A stretch of 64,000 bases of DNA, taken from the NCBI GenBank assembly GCA_017656505.1, contig JACDNU010000004.1, forward strand, positions 30,024 to 94,023, in the 5' to 3' direction. This document shows positions 1 to 9,596 of the stretch, one piece after another (position 1 is the first letter of the stretch; every line of letters starts with the position of its first letter). Origin of the DNA: Archaeoglobus sp. Its GTDB lineage: Archaea; Halobacteriota; Archaeoglobi; Archaeoglobales; Archaeoglobaceae. The translations under genes were made by a program, and so were the position numbers. Below the pieces are notes generated by a model. That model was given only the letters and a program-made list of their open reading frames with translations. It was not told where the DNA came from and did not search any database.

Positions 1-150
1 AGCTGGGAATTCCTTTATTCTGTTGAAAAAGATGGTAAGGAAGTTGTAAAAGCAAAATCGGTGCAAGTTTGGTATGATCTTAGAAAAAATAAGAGTAAGC
101 CGATTCCAGAAAGGATTAGAGAGGTGCTGGAAGAAGATAGTTTGGATTAG
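1..150 (+). CDS. 3' end of a 4HBT-family acyl-CoA thioesterase-like protein (partial)
   Basis: Frame 1 is open from the window edge: SWEFLYSVEKDGKEVVKAKSVQVWYDLRKNKSKPIPERIREVLEEDSLD*, resembling a hotdog thioesterase C-terminus. Confidence 0.6.
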   Translation, partial: SWEFLYSVEKDGKEVVKAKSVQVWYDLRKNKSKPIPERIREVLEEDSLD

Positions 151-252
151 ATTAAGGCGATTATCTGAGAAAGAGCAACGAAGTCGCTGGATAGCATTGA
201 TTTTCGGTAAAAGCTTTTAAGTTCGCGAGTTATTTTCTGCAGGGGAATCGTT

Positions 253-1080
253 ATGATAGGAATCCTCTTTGCTCTCATTTCGTCAATCCTATGGGGGATA
301 AACGGGATTTTTCTCAGAAAGGGGCTGGAGGGGGAAGATGTTGTTTCAGCGACCTTCACGGTTATTTTCATTGTAACATGCCTGACTTTTTTCTTCTCCC
401 TCGGAGGTGTTGCAGAAGTGGATCTTCCGCTACAGAAGGTTGTTATGCTCATGCTTGCCGGAATAATCTCTTACTTCATAGCAAGGGTGATAACATACTT
501 TTCTGTAACGGCAATCGGCTCATCAAGGGCTTTTTCCGGCACTTCTACAAGGATAATGTTTTCAGCCTTCTTCGGAGTCTTTCTGCTCCACGAAGCCCTA
601 AATGAGCTGATTCTTAGCGGAACGATCCTGATGATCATTGGGTTGTATATCTTCTCCACCGAGAAGATTGATAAATTTGGGATTTATATCTCCGTTCTAA
701 GTGGATTTCTTTACGGTTTGGCATCCCTTTTCATCAAAGAGGGGTTGCTGGGGAGTATTTTCTTCAGTGTCTTCCTAGCTTCCATCTCTGGTTTAGTCAT
801 GCTGGGAATCTTTGCAGCCTTTAAAGGAAAGTTAAAGCTTATCAGAAACAAGTATCTTGCAATTTCTGCAACCTCTCTTGCCTTTGGAAACATCTCTTAC
901 TACTTCGCCCTCTCAATCGCTCCTTTAACCATCGCCGTTCCTATCTCGAATTTGTATCCTTTAGTTACGACAGTTCTTTCCTACTTTTTCATTCAAAAGC
1001 TGGAATTCGTTCAGTTGAAAACATTCGTGGGGTCTTTTCTTGCTGTTTTGGGATCGATACTGATCTCAATCGGTAAATAA
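253..1080 (+). CDS. EamA/DMT-family transporter
   Basis: 275 aa, about 10 hydrophobic segments, EamA-like duplicated halves (ALISSILWGINGIFLRKGL; YISVLSGFLYGLASLFIKEG). Confidence 0.85.
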   Translation: MIGILFALISSILWGINGIFLRKGLEGEDVVSATFTVIFIVTCLTFFFSLGGVAEVDLPLQKVVMLMLAGIISYFIARVITYFSVTAIGSSRAFSGTSTRIMFSAFFGVFLLHEALNELILSGTILMIIGLYIFSTEKIDKFGIYISVLSGFLYGLASLFIKEGLLGSIFFSVFLASISGLVMLGIFAAFKGKLKLIRNKYLAISATSLAFGNISYYFALSIAPLTIAVPISNLYPLVTTVLSYFFIQKLEFVQLKTFVGSFLAVLGSILISIGK

Positions 1081-1213
1081 TTCAAGGGCATGAAACAGTG
1101 GTTTTGGGATCACTCGAAGAGCTTTAAATTTAATTAAATTATTTTTATAAACTTGGATACCACAAAAACTTTTAAAATTGACCTTACTTTTAATCAACCT
1201 TGGAGGTGATGGG

Positions 1214-1900
1214 ATGAAGATAACATGGCTGGGACATGCTGCCTTCCTTTTAGAGGGGTCGAGAAAGATTCTGATAGACCCATTCCTAACCGGAAACCCG
1301 AACGCTCCAGTTAAACCGGCTGAAGTTAAAACGGATTTGATAGTTGTTACTCACGGCCATGGAGATCATTTAGGCGATGCCGTTGAGATAGCGAAGGTTA
1401 ATGACGTTCCCGTTGTCTGCATCCATGAGCTTTCGAGATACCTGTCAAAAAAGGGAGTCGAGGCAGTGGGGATGAATCTTGGTGGAACAGCGAACTTCCG
1501 AGGTTTCAGGATAACACTGGTTAATGCTTTGCATTCGGCTGACGTGGAAGAAGATGATGAGCTGATAAGCACCGGCCAGGCTGCCGGAACGATAGTTGAG
1601 CTAGATGGCGTGAGGGTTTACCACACCGGCGATACCGATGTTTTTCTCGACATGCAGCTCATCGCAGAAATCCACAATCCGGATGTCATGCTTGTTCCCA
1701 TCGGCGATTGGTATACGATGGGGATAAAAGGAGCGGTTAAGGCCTTGGAGCTCGTGAAGCCGAGGTATGCGATTCCCATGCACTACAACACCTTTCCCGT
1801 TATAGAGCAGGATCCGGAGAACTTCAAGAAAGCTGTTGAGGAGGCCGGACTTACCATCGAGGTGATTTTGCTCCATCCTGGAGAATCCTTTGAACTCTAG
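1214..1900 (+). CDS. Metal-dependent hydrolase, UPF0173 / metallo-beta-lactamase fold
   Basis: MKITWLGHAAFLLEG, THGHGDHLGDA motif; ggaggtgat SD 3 nt before ATG 1214 (the ORF track start at 1178 is too early). Confidence 0.9.
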   Translation: MKITWLGHAAFLLEGSRKILIDPFLTGNPNAPVKPAEVKTDLIVVTHGHGDHLGDAVEIAKVNDVPVVCIHELSRYLSKKGVEAVGMNLGGTANFRGFRITLVNALHSADVEEDDELISTGQAAGTIVELDGVRVYHTGDTDVFLDMQLIAEIHNPDVMLVPIGDWYTMGIKGAVKALELVKPRYAIPMHYNTFPVIEQDPENFKKAVEEAGLTIEVILLHPGESFEL

Positions 1901-2016
1901 ATTGTTCTACTTCTGATTTTGAGATTTCATCTTTTTAATTTAAAAACCTATCATTGGAAAAAAGAAAAGCTTAAGTTGTTTGAGTTATTGTTATTGTTAT
2001 TATTAGAGGTCTGACT

Positions 2017-2247
2017 ATGCCCGAACTTCAACAGCTGAACAAACATCTGATAGTCAAGTCGAAGAAAGCTATCGTGGTTGCTGAAATCTCGGGAGAGAGC
2101 ATTCTCAATGTTTACTGCGACTACCGTGAGCGATGCAACGAAGCTGGATTAACCAACAATGGCTGCCCTCCTTACTGTGAATTCATAGTTGCAATTAAAC
2201 GATATCTCTGCAGGCAGCCGACAAAGTTCTCGATCAAAGAACTTTAA
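2017..2247 (+). CDS. Small cysteine-rich hypothetical protein
   Basis: 76 aa, gaggt SD upstream, five Cys (CDYRERCNEAGLTNNGCPPYC...C). Confidence 0.55.
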   Translation: MPELQQLNKHLIVKSKKAIVVAEISGESILNVYCDYRERCNEAGLTNNGCPPYCEFIVAIKRYLCRQPTKFSIKEL

Positions 2248-2264
2248 ACATCAAACATTAAACA

Positions 2265-2813
2265 TTACTTCACTTTTGGAACTAGAATGCTACCGTCCTT
2301 TCCAGAGATGATCTCCCCTCTGTTTTCGAGGTAAAGTTCCACGGTTAAGGCTGCGATGGCTGCATCCACCAAATCAGCATTTTCCAGCTCGTCGAATTCG
2401 ATGAATTTCCTGAGCCCGGTTTTTATCATCTCTAAGCCAGATTTTATGTTCTTCTTCGATTCAGGGGCTATTCCAAGAATCTTTCTCGTCGCATACGGAT
2501 AAACCTCAAAAACTTTTACCGACTTTTCCTCCAACGTTCTGGCTATCTCCATCCCCCTCAAAACAACAGGCCTGAAAAATTCGGCTCCAGAAGGGAAAAG
2601 CTTGATTTCGTATCGGTAAAGCTGCCTTTCACACTCTCTTAAGCTACCTTTTTCTGGAAAAGAGAGAGGTGCGTCGATTCCCGCATATTCTACGGCTAAA
2701 TCCAGATCTTTTAGCTCTCCCTTTTTGAGCTTTCCCTTTTCGACAACCTTTCTTTTCGAGGTTATCACATAGTGGGAGAGCCTTACTCCGACGTCTATCC
2801 CCAGAACCTTCAT
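2265..2813 (-). CDS. DUF429-family protein (RNase H-like fold)
   Basis: MKVLGIDVGV... AGIDAPLSFP... VFEVYPYATRKILG... ADLVDAAIAALT. Confidence 0.8.
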   Translation of the reverse strand: MKVLGIDVGVRLSHYVITSKRKVVEKGKLKKGELKDLDLAVEYAGIDAPLSFPEKGSLRECERQLYRYEIKLFPSGAEFFRPVVLRGMEIARTLEEKSVKVFEVYPYATRKILGIAPESKKNIKSGLEMIKTGLRKFIEFDELENADLVDAAIAALTVELYLENRGEIISGKDGSILVPKVK

Positions 2814-2926
2814 CTTTCCAACTGCCCGAGCTTATCAACTCTAAGCTCCAGCTAACCCGACTCTGGCCAACCTAACTCTAACCTCACTCTGGCTAACCCA
2901 CTTTAGCTAACCCCCGACTCTACACA

Positions 2927-2938
2927 ATATTTAAATAT
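2927..2938 (+). promoter_or_regulatory. Candidate TATA box for the rpsM operon
   Basis: ATATTTAAATAT about 42 nt upstream of ATG 2975. Confidence 0.5.
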
Positions 2939-2974
2939 CTTCCTTCTGTTGCGATATTTCAGTGTGGTGATTGC

Positions 2975-3418
2975 ATGGCAGATTTCAAGCACATAGTCAG
3001 GATCGCCGATACGGATCTGGATGGAAAGAGGAATGTGATGTTCGCGCTAACTCAGATTAAAGGGATAGGCCACCGAATGGCCAAAAGTCTGACGAACATT
3101 CTCGGCATCGATGCAACAGCGAAGCTCGGAGAGCTCGATGATGAAACGATCGAGAAGCTGAAGACGTTCGTAGAGCAGGACATCGACAGCCTACCGGACT
3201 GGATGGTGAATCGTAGGAAGGATCGATACAGCGGCAAAAATCTTCATCTCCTCGGCAAAGATGTTGACTTCTCAAGGATGGTGGATCTGGAGAGGCTCAT
3301 GAAGATAAAGTCCTACCGCGGAATGAGGCATGCGAAAGGCAAGAAAGTGAGAGGTCAGAGAACCCGCTCAACGGGCAGAAAGGGAAGGACGGTTGGAGTT
3401 ATAAGGAGAAAGAAGTAG
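2975..3418 (+). CDS. rpsM: 30S ribosomal protein S13
   Basis: FKHIVRIADTDLDGKRNVMFALTQIKGIGHRMA ... RGQRTRSTGRKGRTVGVIRRKK. Confidence 0.98.
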   Translation: MADFKHIVRIADTDLDGKRNVMFALTQIKGIGHRMAKSLTNILGIDATAKLGELDDETIEKLKTFVEQDIDSLPDWMVNRRKDRYSGKNLHLLGKDVDFSRMVDLERLMKIKSYRGMRHAKGKKVRGQRTRSTGRKGRTVGVIRRKK

Positions 3419-3470
3419 AGGAGTGAAGGAGTGATTGAGGTAAAGAGGTAAAAGAGGTAAAGGTGATAGG

Positions 3471-4022
3471 ATGGGAGATCCGAAGAGGCACAGGAGGAAG
3501 TACATAACACCAATGAGGCCCTGGGACAAGGTTAGGCTGGAGAAGGAAGTGGAGTTAATAGTTAAATACGGCTTGAGAAACAAGCGAGAGCTCTGGAGGT
3601 TCCAGAACATTCTCAGGAAGTACAGGAGGGTTGCTAGAGAGCTTCTCGCCAAGATCGATCTTCCGGGCAGGGAAGGTGAGCTGGCCAAGGCCAAAGCCCA
3701 GATGGTGATAAGGAAGCTCGCAAAGATGAGTGTGCTTGAAGAGAATGCAACGCTGGATGACATTCTCAATCTCAACGTGGATGCCTTCCTGAATCGCAGA
3801 TTACAGACGATAGTTTTCAGACAAGGCTTGGCGAACACGATCAAGCAGGCGAGGCAGCTTATAACTCACGGCCACATAGCGATCGATGGCAGGAAGGTTA
3901 CAGTTCCAAGTCACATCGTTACAAGGGAGGAGGAGACCAAGATCTCCTACTACGAAAACTCTCCCTTCGCGGAGAGAGGTTTGGTCTTGAAGGCTGAGAA
4001 GGCTGAGAGTCAGGAAGCGTAA
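3471..4022 (+). CDS. rpsD: 30S ribosomal protein S4
   Basis: [20 protein letters not shown] ... [25 protein letters not shown]. Confidence 0.98.
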   Translation: MGDPKRHRRKYITPMRPWDKVRLEKEVELIVKYGLRNKRELWRFQNILRKYRRVARELLAKIDLPGREGELAKAKAQMVIRKLAKMSVLEENATLDDILNLNVDAFLNRRLQTIVFRQGLANTIKQARQLITHGHIAIDGRKVTVPSHIVTREEETKISYYENSPFAERGLVLKAEKAESQEA

Positions 4023-4053
4023 ATCTAGAAAGAGTAAGAATAGAGGTGTTTTT

Positions 4054-4449
4054 ATGGAAAAGAAGAAGGGCAAATGGGGTATTGCGAACATCTTTTCATC
4101 CTACAACAATACGATCATCACTATAACCGATATCACGGGGAGCGAGACGATTGTAAGGATCAGCGGCGGAATGATCGTGAAAGCAAGCAGAGACGAGGGA
4201 AATCCCTATACAGCCATGCAGGCGGCGATAAGGGCAGCGGAGAAGGCGATGGAAAAGGGGATTGAAGGCGTGCACATAAAAGTTAGAGCCCCCGGAGGAA
4301 ACAAGCACACGAACCCCGGTCCGGGAGCGCAGGCTGCGATAAGGGCTCTAGCAAGAGCCGGACTGAAGATCGGTAGGATCGAGGATGTAACTCCAATCCC
4401 GCACGACGGCACTAGGGCTCCCGGCGGGAAGAGGGGAAGAAGAATCTGA
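4054..4449 (+). CDS. rpsK: 30S ribosomal protein S11
   Basis: [24 protein letters not shown] ... ITPIPHDGT-type C-terminus ([20 protein letters not shown]). Confidence 0.98.
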   Translation: MEKKKGKWGIANIFSSYNNTIITITDITGSETIVRISGGMIVKASRDEGNPYTAMQAAIRAAEKAMEKGIEGVHIKVRAPGGNKHTNPGPGAQAAIRALARAGLKIGRIEDVTPIPHDGTRAPGGKRGRRI

Positions 4450-4494
4450 AATTCGAAATCATCCTCTTAATCTTTTAATTCTGGAGAGGTGAAA

Positions 4495-5283
4495 ATGGAA
4501 CCCAAAATTGAGATTCTGGAAGAGGGAGATCTGAAGCTCAAATTCATTTTGGAGTCTTCGACTGCTTTTGCTAACTCTTTGAGGAGGGCTATGAAAAGCA
4601 TGGTGCCTACGATGGCCGTCGATTACATAGACTTCTACATGAACACCTCCTATCTCTACGACGAAATTCTAGCCCATAGAATAGGGCTAATTCCCATAAA
4701 AACGGATCTCGAGAAGTTCAACATGCCCGACAAATGCGTTTGCGGTGGAGAAGGATGCCCAAATTGCCAAGTTTCCTTCAGACTCAACATCGAAGGGCCG
4801 AAGCTTGTCTATTCCGGAGACTTCGTTTCTGACGATCCGGAGACAGTTCCGGTTTACGACAACATCCCGGTTGTTGAACTCGATGAGGGACAGCAGCTAA
4901 TGCTGGAAGCGGTGGCAAGACTTGGAACGGGAAAGGAGCATGTGAAGTGGCAGCCTGTTTCAGCCTGTACGTATAGGATCATTCCGGAAATAGTCATCGG
5001 TGAAAGCTGTAACGCGTGCAAAGATTGCGTTGAAGTATGCCCGAGAAACGTTTTCGAGGTTGAAGATGAAAAGATCGTGGTGAAAAGGCCCGAGGAATGC
5101 TCGATGTGCATGGAATGTGTTGAGGTTTGCGAACAGTCTGCTATCGACGTGAATGAAACGAACAGATTCCTCTTCAATGTGGAAGGAACGGGAGCTTTAC
5201 CAGTTAAGAGGGTTCTCGTCGAGGCCTTAAAGGCTCTTAAAAGCAAAGCAGAAGAGCTCACCTCGATAGTTGAGATTGAGTAA
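4495..5283 (+). CDS. rpoD: DNA-directed RNA polymerase subunit D with two 4Fe-4S motifs
   Basis: FANSLRRAMKSMVPTMAVDYIDFYMNTS; CNACKDCVEVCP and CSMCMECVEVC; gaggtg SD before ATG 4495. Confidence 0.97.
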   Translation: MEPKIEILEEGDLKLKFILESSTAFANSLRRAMKSMVPTMAVDYIDFYMNTSYLYDEILAHRIGLIPIKTDLEKFNMPDKCVCGGEGCPNCQVSFRLNIEGPKLVYSGDFVSDDPETVPVYDNIPVVELDEGQQLMLEAVARLGTGKEHVKWQPVSACTYRIIPEIVIGESCNACKDCVEVCPRNVFEVEDEKIVVKRPEECSMCMECVEVCEQSAIDVNETNRFLFNVEGTGALPVKRVLVEALKALKSKAEELTSIVEIE

Positions 5284-5334
5284 CGATTGAATGGGTTTTT
5301 AAATTTTAATGCTTTTAATAGATTTTATTTAGAT

Positions 5335-7179
5335 TTATTCAGATAACCCTCTTCTACTCACATAGAGGTAAGAGTAAAGTCCGCCTAACACTATCAGTCC
5401 CATCCCAAGCCATACGAAGTTTGCAAGCCTGTTGATGTGCACTTCTATTCCAACTTTCTTTAAATCGCTTGAAATCCCATTAATTGAGACGTACAAATCA
5501 TGGAGTGGGAAGCTCATGATCTCAACCGAGGAGACAACCCTGTCCTGTCTGATAATCTTGTACTCTCTCATTTCTGGCTTTAGCGTTCCTATAAGCTTCC
5601 CATTCTCGTAAATCTGGATTTCTGCAAAGATGGAGAATTTTTCTCCATCCTCCCTTGCGTTAAGTTTCACAAACTTTAATTCGTATCCATCTATGGTTGC
5701 AGTTTCTCCAGGACTCAGAGCGAATTGCTGGGTGTTGGAGAGACTCCAAACCCCTATCGAACCGATAAAAAGGAACATTACACCTATATGCACAACGTAA
5801 GCACCGTATCTTCTTAAAAACCTCATCTTTCCTGTGTAAAAGGCTACCAGGTAGTTCAGCAAGGAGAAAGCAAAAAGCCCAGCGGCTAGGGAGGCTAGAA
5901 TGCTTCTCGAAAGGGCGAATGATGAAAGCGAAGCGATCAGAAATATGATGGATGGGATTAGGAATTTCTCTCTCAGTTCTCCATCCCAGCCCCACTTCAG
6001 CCTTATGCAGAGTCCGAAAAGGGCGAACAGGATTATTTCAACTGGGAACATTATCGACTCGTAGTATTTCCTCCCCAGTTCAAATCCGAAAGCGGGTATC
6101 AGAGTGCCAATAAGAACGCCAAGAAAGAGCATCAGAATAACGAGTAAATAAACAAGGATGGATGTTTCTCTGTTGATGGAAATCCTAAGCTCATCTCCTC
6201 CCCTAAAACCGTTCCTTTTGACATATATGGATACAACCGCAGAGATAACTATGACCAAGAGAAAAATAACTCCTTCAGGCCCCTCGCCGAAAGCATGAAC
6301 CGATGAAACTATTCCACTTCGGGTAACAAATGCTGCGAATACCACCAGAATGAAGGTTAACACCAGCAGATAGTAATTTGCGGAAATTATCCACGAACCC
6401 TTAGCCCTTTTCTGGAGGTAAAAGGTGTGAAAAACGAGGGTCGAGGTAAGCCACGGAAGCATCGAAGAATTCTCAACCGGGTCCCATCCCCAAAAACCTC
6501 CCCAACCCAGTGTCCGATAAGCCCACCATCCGCCAACGAAGATTCCTAGGCCGAGCAAGATCCATGATGGTAGCAAATACTTCATCGCCCTCTCTTCCCA
6601 GTCCTTTCCTAGGGCATATCCTGAAACGGCCATTGCAAACGGGATGAGGAGTCCGGCATAGGCAGCGAAAACGATTGGTGGATGGATTACCATCTCCAGA
6701 GTTCTTAACAGTGGATTTAATCCCACTCCCTCTGGCTGGGCTGGAATTCTCGTGAAGGGATTTGAGGTTGTAAGCAAAAGGATGTTAATCAGCAGAAGAA
6801 ACAGGCCAGAAATTGCGAGGGTATAAGCGGTCAGACTGTCCTTTTTATCGGAAAGAACGAAAAGATTTACCGTGGCTATGAAAAGAGCCCAAAGCAGAAG
6901 CGAGCCTTCTTTTCCAGCCCAGAATGCACTGACTGTAAGGAGCAAGGAAAGCTTGGAATCGGAGTTATAGAAAACGTATTCGTAAGAAAAATCTTTTGAG
7001 AGGAAGTGAGAGAGGAGCAAAAGACTTGAGAAGAGAATGGCAAGAAAGTACAGAAAAACTGCTTTTTCACCGTTTTGCAGCAAATCAGCCGATCTTTTTT
7101 TTACTCCAGCGTAGAATGCGTAAACGGAGTACGCTACTAATATCAAAGAAGCCAGAAGCAGAATTTCACCCACGTCCAT
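5335..7179 (-). CDS. ccmF: Cytochrome c maturation heme lyase CcmF
   Basis: 614 aa polytopic; WWD-domain signature WGGFWGWDPVENSSMLPWL. Confidence 0.93.
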   Translation of the reverse strand: MDVGEILLLASLILVAYSVYAFYAGVKKRSADLLQNGEKAVFLYFLAILFSSLLLLSHFLSKDFSYEYVFYNSDSKLSLLLTVSAFWAGKEGSLLLWALFIATVNLFVLSDKKDSLTAYTLAISGLFLLLINILLLTTSNPFTRIPAQPEGVGLNPLLRTLEMVIHPPIVFAAYAGLLIPFAMAVSGYALGKDWEERAMKYLLPSWILLGLGIFVGGWWAYRTLGWGGFWGWDPVENSSMLPWLTSTLVFHTFYLQKRAKGSWIISANYYLLVLTFILVVFAAFVTRSGIVSSVHAFGEGPEGVIFLLVIVISAVVSIYVKRNGFRGGDELRISINRETSILVYLLVILMLFLGVLIGTLIPAFGFELGRKYYESIMFPVEIILFALFGLCIRLKWGWDGELREKFLIPSIIFLIASLSSFALSRSILASLAAGLFAFSLLNYLVAFYTGKMRFLRRYGAYVVHIGVMFLFIGSIGVWSLSNTQQFALSPGETATIDGYELKFVKLNAREDGEKFSIFAEIQIYENGKLIGTLKPEMREYKIIRQDRVVSSVEIMSFPLHDLYVSINGISSDLKKVGIEVHINRLANFVWLGMGLIVLGGLYSYLYVSRRGLSE

Positions 7180-7188
7180 CCTATCGCC

Positions 7189-7548
7189 TCATTTCTCAAC
7201 CTTGTATTCTGTGTGGCACTTCGTCAGAACCTTGGAGGCAAAGAATGTTCCATCTTTATAATCTCCCACAACAACCACTGTAACATTCTCTTGATAATGG
7301 GTTGTGCCCTTGTAAACAACCTTCATAACGCTCTTTCCGTCCGTAAGCTCGAAGAGTGTTACGTTTCCTTCGATACGGGTTGAGTTGGGAACTATTGTCC
7401 CATTTACTTGGATGTTGTAAGCTTCCTTAAGTTCTAAAACCTCTGAAACAGTTTTATACGGTGAAACATTTGATATGAATGCATAGGCTATGAAAATGAG
7501 GAAGGCAATTGATGTAGCTCCGAGAAGTATCTTTCCCCGCCCTTCCAT
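7189..7548 (-). CDS. ccmE: CcmE-type heme chaperone (CXXXY variant)
   Basis: N-terminal TM, OB-like domain, C-terminal KCHTEY; immediately upstream of ccmF. Confidence 0.88.
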   Translation of the reverse strand: MEGRGKILLGATSIAFLIFIAYAFISNVSPYKTVSEVLELKEAYNIQVNGTIVPNSTRIEGNVTLFELTDGKSVMKVVYKGTTHYQENVTVVVVGDYKDGTFFASKVLTKCHTEYKVEK

Positions 7549-7607
7549 TGGTTCAACTTGAACATACCTTATTTAATCTTTTCTGGGGTTACCTGAAGCC
7601 AACTGCC

Positions 7608-8714
7608 TCAGAATATGAGATCTTCGATTGCTGCCTTTTCCACGGCAAGCTTTATCTCCCTAGCTATCCTCCTCCCCATGTACATGTTCTCCCCCCACAG
7701 AATGTACGAATAGGCTGAACTTGGAATTCCGCTGTTAGTCCCGGCTACAATTCTGGCGGAGATCTCAAAAACCGTCATTTCAGCATTCTCGTCAAATACA
7801 GCCTCGAGGCAGAAAGGCCCCACCATTCCCGGATAAGCTATCTCCTTTGAAACTTCCACAACATTCTTAGCAGCCTCTAAAGCCTGGGAAAGCAGGCTCT
7901 CCCTCAAAACTATTGGAAAGTTTCCCACAACCGTGTAAGTTGGGGAAGGATCTATTTTCAGCTGGATTGGAGCGGGAACTTTGCCCAAGCTGTCGACGTC
8001 GGCTTCATACCTCCTGTCGATTGCGATCAGCTCAACCCTCTCGAGGATTGGAGAGTAAAAGAAGGAGAAGTATACATTCGCCCCAAGGATGTACTCTTGA
8101 ATGAAAGCTTTTTCAAAGTCTTCCCTTCTGGCAAGCCCCTTCTGAACCATCTCTTCGGACTTCTTGAGAAAATCCTCGTAATCTGTAGCGAGAAAGTAAC
8201 CTTTCCCTCCCTTAGCCCCCGGAAACTTCACTATGGATAAGCGATCAATTTCCTCGGGTTTTTCGATTATCCTTGGCGTTTTCAGGCCAGCCTTTTTCAA
8301 CCAAGCCTGCTGCATCTCTCTAACAGTCTCCCAGTACATTAACTCCCTGTTCCCGAAGATGGGGATTCTCAGCCTCTCGAGGTTTCCAATGTAGGCGTTA
8401 AACGAGCCATGGGGGATAAGGATTCCGTTGAGCTCGATTATCATATCTTGAAAGTTATCCTCAAGTAAATCCGGGAAATCTTGGATTTCGATGAGCTCGT
8501 CTGCAACGGGAAAGGACTCGTAGATTATCCTTTCCTTCTCTCTGCAAAGGCAGACAGTCTTGAATCCTTCTTCCTTTGCCCCTTTTAGGATGTTCAACGC
8601 GGAATGGCTTCCCAAGGTTACGATGCTTATCTTGCTGTGATCGTAATCGTTCAGAACCTCAAGAATCTTCTCCCTGCTCCTCTTTATTACCTCAGCTCTT
8701 TCCTCCAGATTCAT
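7608..8714 (-). CDS. purP: 5-formaminoimidazole-4-carboxamide ribonucleotide synthetase (PurP)
   Basis: Archaeal PurP N-terminus ([29 protein letters not shown]) and ATP-grasp core [12 protein letters not shown]. Confidence 0.9.
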   Translation of the reverse strand: MNLEERAEVIKRSREKILEVLNDYDHSKISIVTLGSHSALNILKGAKEEGFKTVCLCREKERIIYESFPVADELIEIQDFPDLLEDNFQDMIIELNGILIPHGSFNAYIGNLERLRIPIFGNRELMYWETVREMQQAWLKKAGLKTPRIIEKPEEIDRLSIVKFPGAKGGKGYFLATDYEDFLKKSEEMVQKGLARREDFEKAFIQEYILGANVYFSFFYSPILERVELIAIDRRYEADVDSLGKVPAPIQLKIDPSPTYTVVGNFPIVLRESLLSQALEAAKNVVEVSKEIAYPGMVGPFCLEAVFDENAEMTVFEISARIVAGTNSGIPSSAYSYILWGENMYMGRRIAREIKLAVEKAAIEDLIF

Positions 8715-8752
8715 AAGATCTCCTCAATAATTTGATTTTATTTCAACTTATT

Positions 8753-9556
8753 TTATTTGTTATTTTGTTTACTGCCTTTTCCGACCCTTTTTCTAATCCT
8801 CCGGCTGATGAGTGAGGCGAAGACCGCAGCTCCGAAACCATTATCCACATTTACAACAGCAACACCCGAAGAGCAGCTCTGGAGCATTGAGAAGAGCGTA
8901 GTCAAACCGTTCAGGCTCACACCGTAGCCCACGGAAGTGGGAACTGCTATCACAGGCAGATCAACGATTCCAGCAACGACAGAGGGCAAAGCTCCCTCCA
9001 TCCCGGCAACCACTATTATGGAATCAACCTCGCTACCCAAAATCTCCTTTATGGGGTTGATCAGCCTGTGCAGTCCGGCAACGCCAACATCGTAGTACTT
9101 CAAAACCTCCAATCCAAGAAATTCGGCTGTAGTTGCAGCCTCTTCAGCTACCCTAATGTCTGAGGTTCCCGCAGTCAGAATCGCCACCCTGCCGAATTTT
9201 TCTTTCCTTTTCCCAACTATAATCGTTCCGGATTTCTCGTTCACAAAGGCATCTGGAAAAGCCTTCAGAATCGCCTCAATCTGCTCATCCGACGCTTTCG
9301 TAACGAGGACTCCTTCCAACACCTTCAAACTTTCCTTTAAAATTTTAACTATCTCTTCCGGAGTTTTGCCTTCCGCATAGATCGCTTCTGGCTTTCCTGC
9401 TCTAGCCTCCCTTAAATGATCAAAATTTGCGAAGTCCTCAACCTGTTTTAGAAATATCTTGACGAGCTCCTCTCTGCTCTCCTCATCAAGCTCCCCGATC
9501 TCTTCCAGAATTTTTCTTATTTCATTGACGTTTTTTTCTTTGGATTTCCCTTTCAT
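8753..9556 (-). CDS. larB: LarB, nickel-pincer cofactor biosynthesis protein (PurE-like carboxylase)
   Basis: DHLREARAGKPEAIYAEGKTPEEI; ILTAGTSDIRVAEEAATTAE; VVAGMEGALPSVVAG; GYG. Confidence 0.9.
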   Translation of the reverse strand: MKGKSKEKNVNEIRKILEEIGELDEESREELVKIFLKQVEDFANFDHLREARAGKPEAIYAEGKTPEEIVKILKESLKVLEGVLVTKASDEQIEAILKAFPDAFVNEKSGTIIVGKRKEKFGRVAILTAGTSDIRVAEEAATTAEFLGLEVLKYYDVGVAGLHRLINPIKEILGSEVDSIIVVAGMEGALPSVVAGIVDLPVIAVPTSVGYGVSLNGLTTLFSMLQSCSSGVAVVNVDNGFGAAVFASLISRRIRKRVGKGSKQNNK

Positions 9557-9596
9557 CGTCCCTGCCTTTGTTTTGATTTATTTTTCTTGGTTTTAC

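Noticed and set aside
1985-2006. (GTTATT)n simple repeat upstream of ORF 2017
   Set aside because: Short microsatellite; no further structure evident.
3368-3844. 158-aa minus-strand ORF opposite rpsD
   Set aside because: Ser/Leu-rich mirror of a highly conserved ribosomal gene; no SD or recognisable family.
4854-5261. 135-aa minus-strand ORF opposite rpoD
   Set aside because: Antisense to a confident housekeeping gene; Ser/Thr-rich shadow.
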